Source: Arthonia radiata
Taxonomy: Eukaryota > Ascomycota > Arthoniomycetes > Arthoniales > Arthoniaceae
Length of the DNA stretch: 64,000 nucleotides
Direction: 5' to 3'
Assembly (NCBI GenBank): GCA_002989075.1
Contig: PSQN01000014.1
Location: 1,054,001 to 1,118,000 of the forward strand
The notes below the pieces were generated by a model. It ran no database searches. It had not been told where the DNA came from and saw nothing but the letters and a program-made list of their open reading frames with translations. Made by a program: the position numbers and the translations under genes. The stretch's first letter is position 1. Each line of letters begins with the position of its first letter. Positions 20,934 to 32,718 of the stretch are shown here, in pieces.

Positions 20934-23424
20934 TCAAGCCCTCTTCTTCGGCAAAGCCAACGCCTCCAGTCTCGCCCAACTCAACTTCTTCCCACTCTTC
21001 GGGCTCCCTACGCCACTCTCCGGGCTCTTGAACCTCCCCGCGGCGGGACTGCCCACACGTCCTGGACTCATCATACGCCCCACACTCGGACTCGCGAACC
21101 TAGAACTCGGGCTCAAAATCCGCTTCGCAGGGCTCTTGAGCGTGCTCATGCGCTTCTCACGACCCTTCAGCGTCGTTGGCGTCTTGCCCTTCACAGGAGA
21201 GCCAGCCATACCGCTCGGTGTGGCATTGCTTGTCTTCGCCTTTTTCGCGGGCGAGCCCTCAGGGGTTTGGGGCGTGTTTTCTTTCTCGCCGTCGTGTTCG
21301 CCGATGTCGGTGATGGGTTGCTTGGTCCCCACGTCGTCGACGTCGCGCTTGCGCTTTTTGTTGCTTAGGCCGTGATCGATGGCTTTGAGGGGGCTCTGGT
21401 GGATGGGAGCCGCGAAGTGGGGCGAGCTGATTGTGAAGGAGGTGGAGGGGCGGACTTTGCGGATGGTGGGTGTTGAGGGGCTGTCTGCGTGGGATTTTGA
21501 CTTTGAGGAGGTGGTTGGCGCGAGGAAGTTGGGTTGGGATTGGGTCTTTGGGAGGATGGAGGGACGGAGTTTCGTTGGGGAGGGGGAGGGTGGTGGTGGC
21601 ATTGCTGGTTGAGTTATTATCGGAGCGATGGTGTTTGTCGTGTGAGTGGTGGCTGTGGGTTTGGGCTGTGGAGGTGGTGAGGCGAATGAGATGTGTGATG
21701 TTGGACCGACGTTGAAGGTGAAGTCACCCTTCGCTGGTGGTGCCGCCATGCTTGATCGAGACTGTGTTGGTTGTTTTGGTGGTGCAGAAGCTGGAGCAAG
21801 AGATGGGTAGGAGATGGACGTCTTTGCTGGCGTCGTCAAGAGAGGAGCGTCGACCTCCATGTCCTCCCACTCTGCCTCTGCCTCAGTCTTCTCTGCACCC
21901 ACCAGTCTCACGCCCGTGCTCTCTTTCGTTGGGCTAGGGCTATGCTCACCTTCCTTCGCGCCAGGCGTCGAGCCCAAGGAGTGCGCTGGTGAGATGTTGT
22001 GCACTCGCGCCGGCTCCGGCGTGAAGACGACATGCTTTTCGCTCTTCTTCTCAGGCGTCTTGATGTTGCTGGGAGGCGCAACGTGTGTGCCGGCTGCCTG
22101 CTTGAGTGGATCGTTCGAGAACTTGATCTGAGGCTTGCGGAGGATAGACTTGAAAGGAAGAAACTTTGAGACGAAGGTATCGCGAAGACGTGCAGGTGGT
22201 GCGGACTGTGGGACCGAAGGCACCGGCGCCGTGGTAGAAGGTTGTTGTGGGGTTGATGGTGGGACGAGTGACTTTGTTGAAGGCGAGCGAGGGATCTTGG
22301 AGGTTGGCTGTGGTAGATTAGCCTGTTCTGGAGCAGGCTCGACTTTGGACGATGAAGGCGCCGAAGCGGCTGCGACTTCAGGCTCAAACACTGTCTTGCG
22401 CCGCTTGGCTGGACCTTGCTCGGGCGTGTTATCGCTTGGGTGGCCGACCATCTTGATCAAGCCCTTCGGTGTTGTTGGCTTGGGAGGCGAAGGGATGTTG
22501 CTCTTGCTGTTGGTGCGCTTGAGACTCTGCTGTGTCGTATCTTTCTTCTCCAGCTCAACCTTGGAGTTGGTCCTCTTCAAACTCTGCGGAGTCGACGGCT
22601 GCTCGAGGTCAACCTTGGAGTTAGTCCGCTTCAAGCTCTTGGTAGGCGCGTTGCTCTTCACGCTCTTGCTTGAGTCCGCTCGAAAGCTGCTCGCATGATT
22701 TGCGATGCTGTCCATCTTCCGAAATTGGTCCATGTGCACGTCGCTGAAGCGGCCAAGCTTACCCTTGGCTTGAGCCATCTTGCGACCACCAAACATCGCA
22801 TCCGCGCTCCCGTCTTGTTCAATCTGCTTCTCGCGCTGCGTGGCTAGCTGAGCTTTAATGCGGGCGGCTTCATCACGGACCGAGTCCATGATTCGCTGAG
22901 CCTCGGATGAGAGTTCTGTGGAAGGGTGTCGAAACGTGAAGGAGTAGTCGGACGAGGCGATCGAATCGCGTGTGTTTGTTGACTTGGTCTGCGGCGCAGA
23001 CTGAGGTGCCTTTGGCAGAGCAGAGGGAGCTGCGTGTTGTGTCTCATGCGTCTGAGGAGGGTGACTACCCAAGTTGTTGGTAGGCTTGCTACTGAAACCG
23101 AAGTGATGATCGGACGCTTGTTTCTTAAGTGCACTGTGGAACAGCGTTGGATGCATCTCCTCTGCACTGGAATTGAATGGCGTTGTGCTGGTTGGTGTGC
23201 GCGCTGTTGTTGGGGTCGCAGCAGCGTTGAGACTGTTTGAGGGACCTCTCTCTGGCGTCTCCTCACGCTCGATGAGTGGTGCGAGCTGAGGTTTCGATGG
23301 TGTTTTGACAGGGGTTTGAGCCTTCACAGTGTCAGCCTGCGTCGTCTTCGACCTTGCGAGATCTTATGATACTCACACCGGGGCTCTGGCGCAAGCGAGA
23401 CGAACGGCGCCGAGGCGTCGCCAT
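20934..23424 (-). CDS. Basic low-complexity protein, probably nuclear
   Basis: Two exons (23424-23377, 23336-20934) give an intact frame of 816 residues beginning MATPRRRSSRLRQSPG; the short first exon is chosen because its 41-nt intron keeps frame. The protein is rich in Ser, Pro, Thr and Lys with little predicted fold. Three evenly spaced SLKRTNSK motifs occur at about residues 240-300. Many SP and TP pairs resemble CDK/MAPK target sites. Several KKRKR/KKAK patches would act as nuclear localisation signals, and the C-terminus has repeated SP-x-x-R/K units (SPSSRFASP, SPGRVGSP) before a KKLSWARLEALALPKKRA end. I do not recognise an orthologue; chromatin-, kinetochore- or spindle-associated fungal proteins can look like this. 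The gene converges with paralogue 3 across the minisatellite. Confidence 0.75.
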
Positions 23425-26194
23425 TGTGTATGTAGACTTCGGCCTGCTGACGGGAGATCTGGATTGTGCAAATGCGTAAGTTGCAGTGGAAAAGACAGCG
23501 GGCGTGTTTTTAGTCAATGTGTACCGCTATGCGCTAGATAAAGAGGGGTGACGTTTTCAAAACAACCGGAGGTCCGAGCTTTGCCTAGTGTAAACAAGCC
23601 GTTACTAGGGGCTTCACGCGTAGTCACGTGCAACAATCGGCTTCGACATCGATCCCATTCCCTTTTTTCTTCCCCTCAAAAACACCCTCATCACGAAATT
23701 AAACAGCTGTCCATTCAGATACAAAAAATTTCTTTGGAGCTTAACGATCGTCTGGAAAGTTCAACGGTAGTGATGTTGCGTGGGGTTTTGCGGGGACTAA
23801 ATTACATCCCTTCAAAGAGGTAAGTAGACTGCAGCTTCACGCAGGCATCTTGCTTGCTACTTACCAACGAGAGCAATACAAGGGGGGCCATACCTCCGCA
23901 GAAGCGCTGAGAGCTTTCCATTCCTGCTGCTTCTACAGCTATCACCCCTTGTTATTCGTTCAAGCTTGCTTGATGAAAGCTGCAAGCGTTGTATTGGTTA
24001 CGAACGCGAATATTTATGTCTCCGGAATTAGATTGCGACTCTACTTTCTCATGGTGATTTTGGAATAGTGCTACTTATCGGCGCTTAACGGCCGTGTCGT
24101 CGACGTCCTATGCGCCTGTCGCGCATCTGCTATCCAGCAGTGCAGTCGACATAAGCCTTCCTGGTCTTGGCATCGACTTGACAGGTACGCCCGCACAGCC
24201 GCTTGGTCGAGGGAGGACGCACGTCTCGTTTGCAGTGACACGCTCGGCCGCGTGTGACCCTTGCAACCGCTGACTCTTGGGCTTGATGTTTGTGGGAAAC
24301 ACTTTCCTGGCGTGCAGGTGCGGAAGTTGTTCTGAAGGTGCGTCATGGCCGCCATCGAGCAGAGGCCGCGTGATGGTGAAGCCTGGGTAATCAGTGTGCG
24401 ATTGTTTGCTTGCTCAATTGGGACAGCAACCTGATATTCGTCGTGTGGGAAACTGAGTATGTCGAGCGTGCATCACATCGGCAACAATTGGTAGAGGAAC
24501 TTGTTCGCGACATCGCGCTTGGTGAAATTGCCGTCAGTGGTATCGCTGAGGTGGGAAGTGATGCGTGAGCAACGTGACACAATCTACCGAGATTATCTGT
24601 CATGCTGGAGAGCCTTTCTGTGAGGCAGGTAGATAGTGTGCATATCGTCAGACGACTGTGTATGAGGTAGACGACAGTAGCTAACAAGTACGAGGATACG
24701 GCAGCGAGGTAGGAGGCAGTGGAGAGTAGCTGAAGGAAAACATTAGCAGATAACGACTGTAGTAGATAGCTTGGTAAGAGATCAAGACGCGCTCAATTAT
24801 TGCAAACAAGAGCGCCAACAAACTCAGCAACAACGATGAGATTAACAGTGATGACAAGGTAGGCGACGGCGACGATAGGAGACAGCAACGAGAGAATGGC
24901 CGGCGACGACGATGTAAGAAAGCGAAGAGAATGTGGACAAAGATGTTGGCAGCGACTACGGCGCTGACTTAAGTGGTAAGAGCGATGGCAGTAAGGAAGG
25001 TGCCACCAGCGATGCGCATGCTTCAATTTGTACGCGGCGGCAACGACGACCACGACCGCCGCTACCTCCAGTCAGCCAGCACCACCACACACCAGCAGAG
25101 AATTTTAGGAGTCTCTTCCTCAGGCACCAGCCAAAGCCAGCGCACCAAAGAAAAAAAGGGTGTTGCGCCGTTCACCCAGACCAAGAGCACCCACGCAAAG
25201 TGATGCTCGGCGCCTGGGGAGTGCGGCGGCGTTGCGTACAAAGGAAAGGGGAACCCGCCCAACTGCGCCGTTTCCCCTCACGAAGCGGTCTGGCACCCCG
25301 TCACCAGGATGATTCGGGGCGTTACAGACTTTCTGCAAAGGGAGTGCGGCGCACGATGGGCGGGGAATGGGGGAACCTAACCACCGAAGCACCAGCGCAG
25401 AGGTTACTGGCACCAGTTCCTGGCGTGGGAACCAAACGTGCTTGCTGGGTCCGGTGGCAGGTTGTGAGGAGGAAAGAAAGAAGAAGAGGGAGAAGTGAGG
25501 GGGAAGTCGGATCTTTATAGCTTTTTGCGTTTGCGGGCTAAGCCATTTTGGGTGGTGGAATAGGACTCAGAGGGAGTCAGAGCACGAGGCATCGAGGTCA
25601 GGTGATGCTGGCGCCTGGGGGATCAGACGGAAGGTGATGCACTTGTGACGTATGCGAATTTACCAAAGTGGTGTGCGATACAGCCAGGTCCCGGGTCGTG
25701 GAGGTAGACGAAGAAATACAAGCCGCGCAGCTCTGTGAGATAACCAGCAAGTGTTAACGTGTAGCAGGCTGTGAAATCCAGGTAAACGAAGTCGCTGTGG
25801 GCGCAAAGTCAGCTGAGGTGTCGAGGCTCAAACGCTCATAATCCAAGAGGTAGGAGCGATTCTGGTATCACTTTCCCTGACACGCAGTTTCGAGGTACTG
25901 CATATTGACAGCCACCCCGGATTCTAACAGCGACTTGTTGTGATGCTTCCACAAGAGGCTCCAGGATCTGCCAGAGCCTCGTATTCCAGTATGCCGCAAC
26001 GTCGGCAATGAACAACATCAGATCAAGCTGCACATACCAGCTTAGACAGTTTCGCTGCCTTGAAGCAGGCAAGGCGAAGCTAAAATTTCGCGACGAATTT
26101 CAAAAGCCGAGAGTAAATTTTCTTGTCGATACTATAGCATGCTCCTTACAATCATAAGCACCTACACGATCCAAATATCTATCCCATTATACTT
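23425..26194. other. Intergenic, 2.8 kb, no supported gene
   Basis: No convincing gene. The longest open stretch (24933-25520, plus, 195 codons) is Arg/Pro-rich without any motif and is best read as chance. A CACGTG E-box lies at about 23625 in the divergent upstream region of the basic nuclear-type gene. A possible tiny spliced ORF follows it (ATG at 23773, donor gtaagt at 23821) but would encode only a few dozen residues, so I do not call it. Confidence 0.5.
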
Positions 26195-28007
26195 CTACTT
26201 CGGCAATTTGTATCCTCCGACCTTGCGTTGAAACACCTGCAAAGGATCATACTTCTTGCTAACCTTCTTGAGAAACTCCACATTATCCGCACCATAACTC
26301 TGTATCGGTGACTGAAACTGCGCCGCGTAGTTGAGATATTCGTACTGATTGTAAACCCCCCGCGCTCTGGCTCGCTGCACGGCACCGTCAATCAGCGACT
26401 TCGCAGCGGCGTAAATTCTATCGTCGAACGCGGCATCGCCCCATTGCATCGTCAAGTCCAGAATGACGAGATCGCCGTCCGATGGGCAAAGTCCGAGCAC
26501 GTTGCGGTTGCAGCCGAAAGACAGCATCGGTTTCGTCAAAGGCTGCAGCACAAAGCTGAACGTGATGTTGGGTACGTTTGCGGCGACGAGAGGTTGAAAC
26601 GTCTGATTGGCAAGCGTTGCCAGTTCTTTGAATAGCTGCAGGTCGTTGCCAAAGGTCGCCGTGCCGAAGAGATACCTGAGGCCGTTCGGCGTGCCAGTAT
26701 TCAACTCCAATCCAAAATCCGTCTGGTTGGAAACGCGCAGACTGTTTGCAAGCTCTGGTCGAATGCTCGTGAAATTGTCGAAGACCGGTGGGTATGGAGT
26801 CGGCTGCGTGTACGAGTAGAAATTGGCAATTATTTGGTAGGTGTTGAATGTCACGTACGCGAAGATGACTTGAGCATCACCTGGTGGGTTGTACACTTTG
26901 CCGGTTGCTTCTGTAAAGTAATGTAGTGTTCCGAGCTGCTTCTGGAGTGTCTGGGCCGGATATACGACCTGACCCGCCCAGAGATTGCCTTGGGAGAAAG
27001 TACGGACATCGAAGCGGGTGACGATGCCAAAATTTGAGTTGCCGCCTTGAAGCGCGCGCCAGAGGTCTGAATGCGTCTCGTTGTTTGCATTGAGTACAAT
27101 GCCGAAAGCCGTGACAACCTGATAAGTTCAGCTTGTCTTCATGCCATTATATCGAGCTTGACTGACCTCGAAGTTAATCACATTGTCGCAGACAAAGCCG
27201 TACTTGGAGGCGAAGAACGACTTGCCCCCTAAACTCTTGTTTAGCGACGTCCGGAGTTTTTTGCGCATGGAGTAGACTTACCTCCCAATGTGAGACCACC
27301 GACACCGACGCTTGAGACTCTCCCTCCAGACACGCCTAGACCTTGCGCGTTCAACGTCCGATATACGTTCCCCCATCTTGCACCCGGACCGATTGAAGCC
27401 TGCTTCTTGTTGCTTGCCACGGTGACACTGTTCAGCTGTGAAAGATCTATTGTGACGCCCTCGTGTCCAATGTTCGATGCTGGTCTTGTCAGTTCGGAGT
27501 TCAGCCTGCCCATTATGTGTGCGCCTCATCACCCACCATTCGCCCAGGGAGTGTGTCCACCGCTGCGTATCGCGAAGTTGCAATTGGCAGTGGACAGGAT
27601 AAGTACAGCTTTCGAAACGTCTTCCGTATTCTCTGGAGTCACACGACATGCTGGATATTGTTCTGACTACGCACAATAAGTCATATACCTCGTATGCTTC
27701 TGAAGATACGCACCTCTGTGGCAGACCAGTATCCTACGTCGCCAGGCCCATTTTGCTCTCGCTGGTAGACTGCATCATTTGGATAATTCGTCCGGTCTGG
27801 AAGAGCACGTTCCAGCGTCGCGCACTACTTGTGTCAGTGCAAATGTCCTTCCTGGGTCATGACACCTCTCAAGGAGCATTGGCTTACGCAGAAAGTGGCA
27901 TTGCCAAAGTTGCTAAGTACATTGTGAACTTGCTTTGGAAGATTGAGGAAGAGAGGACTGTCTGCAAGGGCAGTGCCAGCAAACGCTATTAGATGTGTCA
28001 AATGCAT
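26195..28007 (-). CDS. FAD-linked oxidoreductase (VAO/BBE-like), probably secreted
   Basis: Six exons (28007-27888, 27824-27714, 27666-27533, 27505-27282, 27228-27167, 27118-26195) give an intact frame of 524 residues. Residues 1-15 (MHLTHLIAFAGTALA) look like a short signal peptide. The FAD-binding domain shows CCATLERALPD, YWSATESEQYPACRV and RSGGHTPWANGG; the His of SGGH is the usual site of covalent FAD attachment. GRVSSVGVGGLTLGGG follows, without the extra Cys that bicovalent berberine-bridge enzymes have there. LWRALQGGNSNFGIVT and a C-terminal YDPLQVFQRKVGGYKL end (the BBE-type tail) complete the family pattern. Substrate unknown: such enzymes oxidise sugars, alcohols or secondary-metabolite intermediates. 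It shares a 630-bp divergent promoter with the rhodopsin-like gene. Confidence 0.9.
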
Positions 28008-28637
28008 TCGTTCTATTTAGATGACTTGCTGCTTTGCCTACAGCAAGATGTCTGCGACTCAGAAGTGAAGTCATTGTTTATCGCAAAGACGAATTTTTCG
28101 ACGTGTGGGGGGTCTGATGACGAAAGACTGCAGCTGTGGAATGCAACTGTGAAGACGGTTCTAGAAGCAATGCGGGGAGATGTTCTGCTGGTGGAGCTGT
28201 TTGACGTGCGCTGGCGGCGCATGAGGCCGTGATGATCGTTCTGGTACAACCGGTAAGTGAAAGAGCAATACTAGTCGTCACTGACCTGTCTATACAACGG
28301 CCTGCTTGTCGTCTGGACGGTTGCTGAGGAGCTCACGTCTTGCGTTGCGGAATGTTGTATTGGCAACAACGATTGCCGGGGCAACGCAAAGAATTACTTG
28401 CTTCATATCCTGCGTTGTTGACAATAGAAACATAGCGTATGCTGCCAGAGCGGATTGTCATCACCGTGAGCTTCTGCAGGCTGCCGACGACCTGTGACGT
28501 TGCACAACATACATTGACGCAAGGCACGAACAAAAGCGTTAGCTCCCGAACTCGTATCACAGACCCGGCTATAGATTTCAGACGCCTCCCGAAGTTGTGC
28601 GAGACATACCCGCGTGTGGTTCTGCTTACTCGACGCC
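28008..28637. promoter_or_regulatory. Divergent intergenic region (FAD oxidoreductase / rhodopsin-like gene)
   Basis: About 630 bases lie between the two start codons, which point away from each other, so it must hold both promoters. No coding signal was seen in it. The arrangement allows shared control, but no specific operator could be identified by eye. Confidence 0.5.
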
Positions 28638-29850
28638 ATGGCGACGAATTACGTGCCTCATGAACCGAATCTTACCGTTGGGGGGATGCGAGTGAGTGCA
28701 CTTAATGACCACGTTGATACAAGCAAACGAACTTTGAGCTGACCTGTAGCTCTCACCTAGGCTGTGATCTGGGTTGAGACATGTATCGCAATCGCGTTTG
28801 TGGCAATGAGGGGATTTCTGAGATTTCAAGGCCGAGAAAGACTGTCCCTGGATGATGGCTTTGTGGTCTTTGCACTGTTGTGCATGATCGTGTCAAGGTG
28901 AGAGAGCATCAGTCACATACTTTCCGTCACAGACTGACCGGGACTGACCCCAAAATTCTCAGTGCCCTCTATCATCCCGTCTTACCAGCCATGTTCCTTT
29001 TGAGTGACCTTGAGACAGGCCGTGTCAAAGTACCGCCCGCAGACTTCATGTCTATTGAGCGGCGATTTCTGCAGCACATCTTCGCCATCATCATCCTGTT
29101 CTGGACCATTATATGGTCAGTGAAGGGATCATTCATCGCATTTTACAAGCAAATATTCTCTGGGCAGTTTGTAGGCTGGCAGCGAATTGGTTGGTATTTC
29201 GTAACAGGATGGCTGATCGCTACGTGGATCAGTAACGTGATCCTACAATTCTTTGTCTGCGTGCCATTCAGGACCTATTTCATCATCGGTCAGCAAATAC
29301 ATTGCGCTTGTGGCTTGAAAGTAGCTGACATAGCATAGGCGCTTGCAACACTCCAAGAAACGTCAGGGTGTCCAACGACAGCCTGTATTTCGCAACAGCC
29401 ACGGATATCTTTACGGATCTTCTAAGTAAGCAGACTGTAAGCCTCGAGTTCTACCGATACTAACGAAGGACAGTCATGGCACTGCCTTTGAGCATCTTGT
29501 GGGGCTTAAACGTAAACAAGCGGACCAAAGCAGCCCTCGGTGTATTGTTCTTGACAGGCTGTGTGATCGTCCTGTTTGCGGTCTTGCGGCTTGTATACAC
29601 GAAGCCGTCATACGCTCATGTCAACCCCAAATGGCTCGCAGTCTGGAGTTCAACTGAGGCATGTATTGCAGTCAGCGTCTCGTGCGCACCGCCCTTTCGC
29701 AAGTTCTTCATCAAGCGGAGCCGACAACAAAGCGCGAATGCGGTAGCGAGCGCCTCGAATGCTGCTGAGACATCAAGGTTGGCATCTCGCGACCGGTCAA
29801 AGTCAGGTGTAGACGATACGGATTCCACTGAGCTCGAAGGAAGATCCTGA
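28638..29850 (+). CDS. Integral membrane protein with fungal rhodopsin-like domain
   Basis: Five exons (28638-28691, 28761-28897, 28963-29288, 29339-29425, 29474-29850) give an intact frame of 326 residues. It begins MATNYVPHEPNLTVGGMR. Exon 2 encodes a first helix and the loop FQGRERLSLDDGFVVFAL, matching the R-x-L-x-x-D-D motif of the fungal 'rhodopsin domain' (satratoxin SC1-cluster type) membrane proteins. Further helices occur around HIFAIIILFWTIIWSVKG, GWYFVTGWLIATWISNVIL, TDIFTDLLIMALPLSILW and ALGVLFLTGCVIVLF, so roughly six or seven in total. The NDSLYFATATDIFTDL segment is typical of the family. The last 60 residues are a polar cytosolic-type tail. Function is unknown for most members; GPCR-like signalling or pathogen-related roles have been proposed for relatives. 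It is divergent from the FAD oxidoreductase. Confidence 0.85.
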
Positions 29851-30481
29851 AATCAGGTACACTCTTACCGGGCCTGCTCGAATCAAGATTTTCACAGCCA
29901 GGATCTTCGTGAGAGTGTCGTTCATAGGCAAGGAGCAGCGGTGATTCGGACGTCTGGCATGACTCCAGTCGAGGTCGCCGGCGAGACTGATGGTTGTACA
30001 TTCGAATCAGATTAGTGTCAGTAATCAAGCCCCCCAAGTCCACAGCGTGGTTGACCGGGAGTGTTTGCATAAATTCAAGATCGTCCGCTCAGACGGAAAA
30101 ACAATGAACGGCGGCTGCAAGTAAGCGTTGGCCCGTGCTCCGTGACGTAGGGTTGGTGCGACAAAGTGCCAGTAAATAAATTGGGTGAGAGCATTAGCCA
30201 ACGTCCGAGTTCACATTCGACCTGCATCTCTCCCCTCGCAAGGCTCATATGACTATTGAAGCACACTCGACATCGAAAGCCGCCTGAAATCAATCAGCGG
30301 TCGGCTCCTCGCCCTCCGTACAAAGCGAGCCATCGCCCCAAAGCTATCCGTGAGCGTAGCGGACCAAACCCTCCGAGACTTCGGCTGCGTCCGCCTTGAC
30401 CTATTCATAGAGGCCGTGTGACCAGCTGGAGGCATGCAAGCCCCTTTTCAACCTTGATCAGGAGAGAGGTCATAGTCCAAC
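29851..30481. other. Intergenic upstream of sterol acyltransferase
   Basis: About 630 bases with no coding signal of note. Both neighbours run on the plus strand. Confidence 0.5.
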
Positions 30482-32379
30482 ATGTCGACAGGAGTCGAGC
30501 ATAGGCAGAATGGGGCTGCTGCAACAGAGCTGGCACATCCTCGTGTGAGACGGTTGCACCAATCTGATATGCTGGAGACGCCGACTGAAAATGGCAAATC
30601 ACCTTCAAGGGGAGGGAGACCAAACTTGGCCTCGATTCCTTCAAGGTCTGTCAAACTACGCTCCGCTGGACATTTAATACTGACTAATAAACAGTGGCCG
30701 CTCGACACCGATACCCAAAGATGCTCCACCATCCGTCCAGGCCACTTCATCGGCACGTAAAGCTCTTCGAGCGCAACAAAAGAAGAGGCTGTTCCCGACA
30801 GTAGACTATGAGCCAAGATATTCTCACTTCGATCCGCGCTCCGACTACCGAGACTTTAGAGGCTTCTTCGTCCTCTTCTGGATTGGCTTGGCCGTCATGG
30901 TGATCACAACGATGTTGCGAAATGTCCGCGAAACCGGCTTTCCGTTCGTCTTCAAACAGCGACAACTTTTCGTCGAGAATCTGTGGGAGATGGGTTTGAG
31001 TGACTTCTTCATGACTGCCAGCACTATGCTCAGTCTCCCTCTGCATAAATTTTATGCGCGCAGCAACGGCCTGCTCCGATTCAGCCGCGGTGGACAGTGG
31101 ATACAAGCAACGTACCAGGCGATCTGGCTTGCGTACTGGGTCCAATGGCCCTTCCTGCGACATTGGTCCTGGACCGCACAAGTTTTCTTTGTGCTTCACA
31201 TGTTGACGCTTCTTATGAAGATGCACTCCTATGCCTTTTACAATGGCCATCTGTCAGAGACAAGCCGGCGTCTGCGGAAGCTTGATCAGGCTCCCAAAGA
31301 CATAGATACCGCTGCCGCCGTCAAATATCCAACAGCTACAGGACACATTCACGAGATAAAAGCAGACACCGATGAAGATGATGAAGCCACCACGTCTCAT
31401 GAAGAGAGAGTACGACAACTCAGAGAAGAGCTCGCTATCGAGTTAACATCGCCGCTCGGGAACGTCACGTACGCAGAGAACCTTACAGTTGCTAACTACG
31501 CCGACTTTCTTTGCTGTCCTACACTTTGTTACGAACTGGAATATCCAAGGACGGAGAAGATGAACTACATGGAGCTCTTCTACAAGACCCTTGCAACTTT
31601 CGGATGCATCTTCCTCCTCGTCACAACAAGCGAAAACTTCATAATACCTGTTCTGGACGAATCCGCCATTGTCCTGCAAGAGCGCAAATCGCTGGCTGAT
31701 GGTGGTCTGATAATGGCAGAGACAGTCAGCAAGCTCCTATTCCCGTTCATGGTTACCTTCTTACTGGTGTTCCTGGTGATCTTCGAGTACATCTGTGGCG
31801 CATTGGCGGAGCTCACATGTAGGTCCTACCACGATAAGAGGGCGCTTAGTCATGCTAACTTGCTGCTAGGCTTTGCGGACAGACATTTCTACGATGATTG
31901 GTGGAATAGCTGCGACTGGCTAGAGTTCTCGAGGGAGTGGAACATCCCAGTACACAACTTCTTTCGCCGTCACGTCTACGCTGCACTATCATCGCCGTCA
32001 CCCGTGCACTTGACCAGTCCTTTGTCCCCAGGCCCGCGGTCTGCCCCAAGATTCGATGAAAAGAAGAACTCGAAAGGCGCCGTTAGTCGACCTGTGGCAA
32101 CCTTCATCACCTTTTTGATATCAGCCTTCGCTCACGAGCTGATCATGGGTTGTATCACAAAGAAGCTGAGAGGCTACGGCTTCTTTGCGATGATGTTGCA
32201 GATGCCAATAGTGTTGGTACAGCGAAGCCGATGGGTCAGGCACCGCACTCTACTGAACAACATACTGTTTTGGTGCTCAATGGTGCTTGGCTTGAGTATA
32301 GTAAATATACCCCTTTTCCTTTTCACGACCGGTATGCTAATGTCCTACACAGATGTGCGCTCTCTACGTACTTGTATAG
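30482..32379 (+). CDS. ARE1/ARE2: Sterol O-acyltransferase (ARE1/ARE2 type, MBOAT family)
   Basis: ER membrane enzyme that esterifies ergosterol or other sterols with fatty acyl-CoA for storage in lipid droplets. Four exons (30482-30645, 30695-31818, 31870-32300, 32353-32379) give an intact frame of 581 residues. Family signatures: CPTLCYELEYPRTEKMN, then FADRHFYDDWWNS (the FYxDWWN motif, formed across intron 2) and ISAFAHELIMG with the catalytic His. About eight hydrophobic helices are visible; the first 90 or so residues are polar, as in yeast Are proteins. Intron 2 is 51 nt with no stop, has a CTAAC branch site just before CTAG, and would read through in frame if retained. The last coding exon is only 27 nt and gives MCALYVLV, a C-terminus typical of the family, so the frame that simply reads on to 32465 is an artefact. 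S. cerevisiae has two such genes from genome duplication; here only one copy is seen. Confidence 0.92.
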
Positions 32380-32718
32380 ATAACAATATACCCAACATAG
32401 ATTTCATGCCGTTTGTCAAAGACATCCTCGTTCTTTATGAATTACAGCATGCCAGAACTTGGTGAAAGCAACGCATACCGGATGCCCTGTCCACATTTGG
32501 TACTTCCCCACAGTCTCAGCCCTGTGAACCATCCTCCTGCTTTACTAGCGTGGTCTAAAACAATCGCGGAGGCATGGAGCGTCATCCATAACCCCTCCGA
32601 CTACGGTATGGTCTGCAGCCTTGTTTGAGATCTCAATGCAGTCGCTGATGCGCTTGCTCAAGCATCCCTGTATTTCAGCAGCTACGAATCGGAAACCGTT
32701 CTTTGACGGCATACGATC
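32380..32718. other. Intergenic between sterol acyltransferase and acyl-CoA ligase
   Basis: About 340 bases, no coding signal; two plus-strand neighbours. Confidence 0.5.

Noticed and set aside
23773-23910. Tiny spliced ORF (MLRGVLRGLNYIPSKR then a gtaagt donor).
   Set aside because: Attractive donor site, but no acceptor gives a convincing protein longer than a few dozen residues.
24933-25520. 195-codon plus-strand frame in the 2.8-kb intergenic stretch.
   Set aside because: Arg/Pro-rich, without motif, splice support or homologous look; probably chance in GC-rich DNA.
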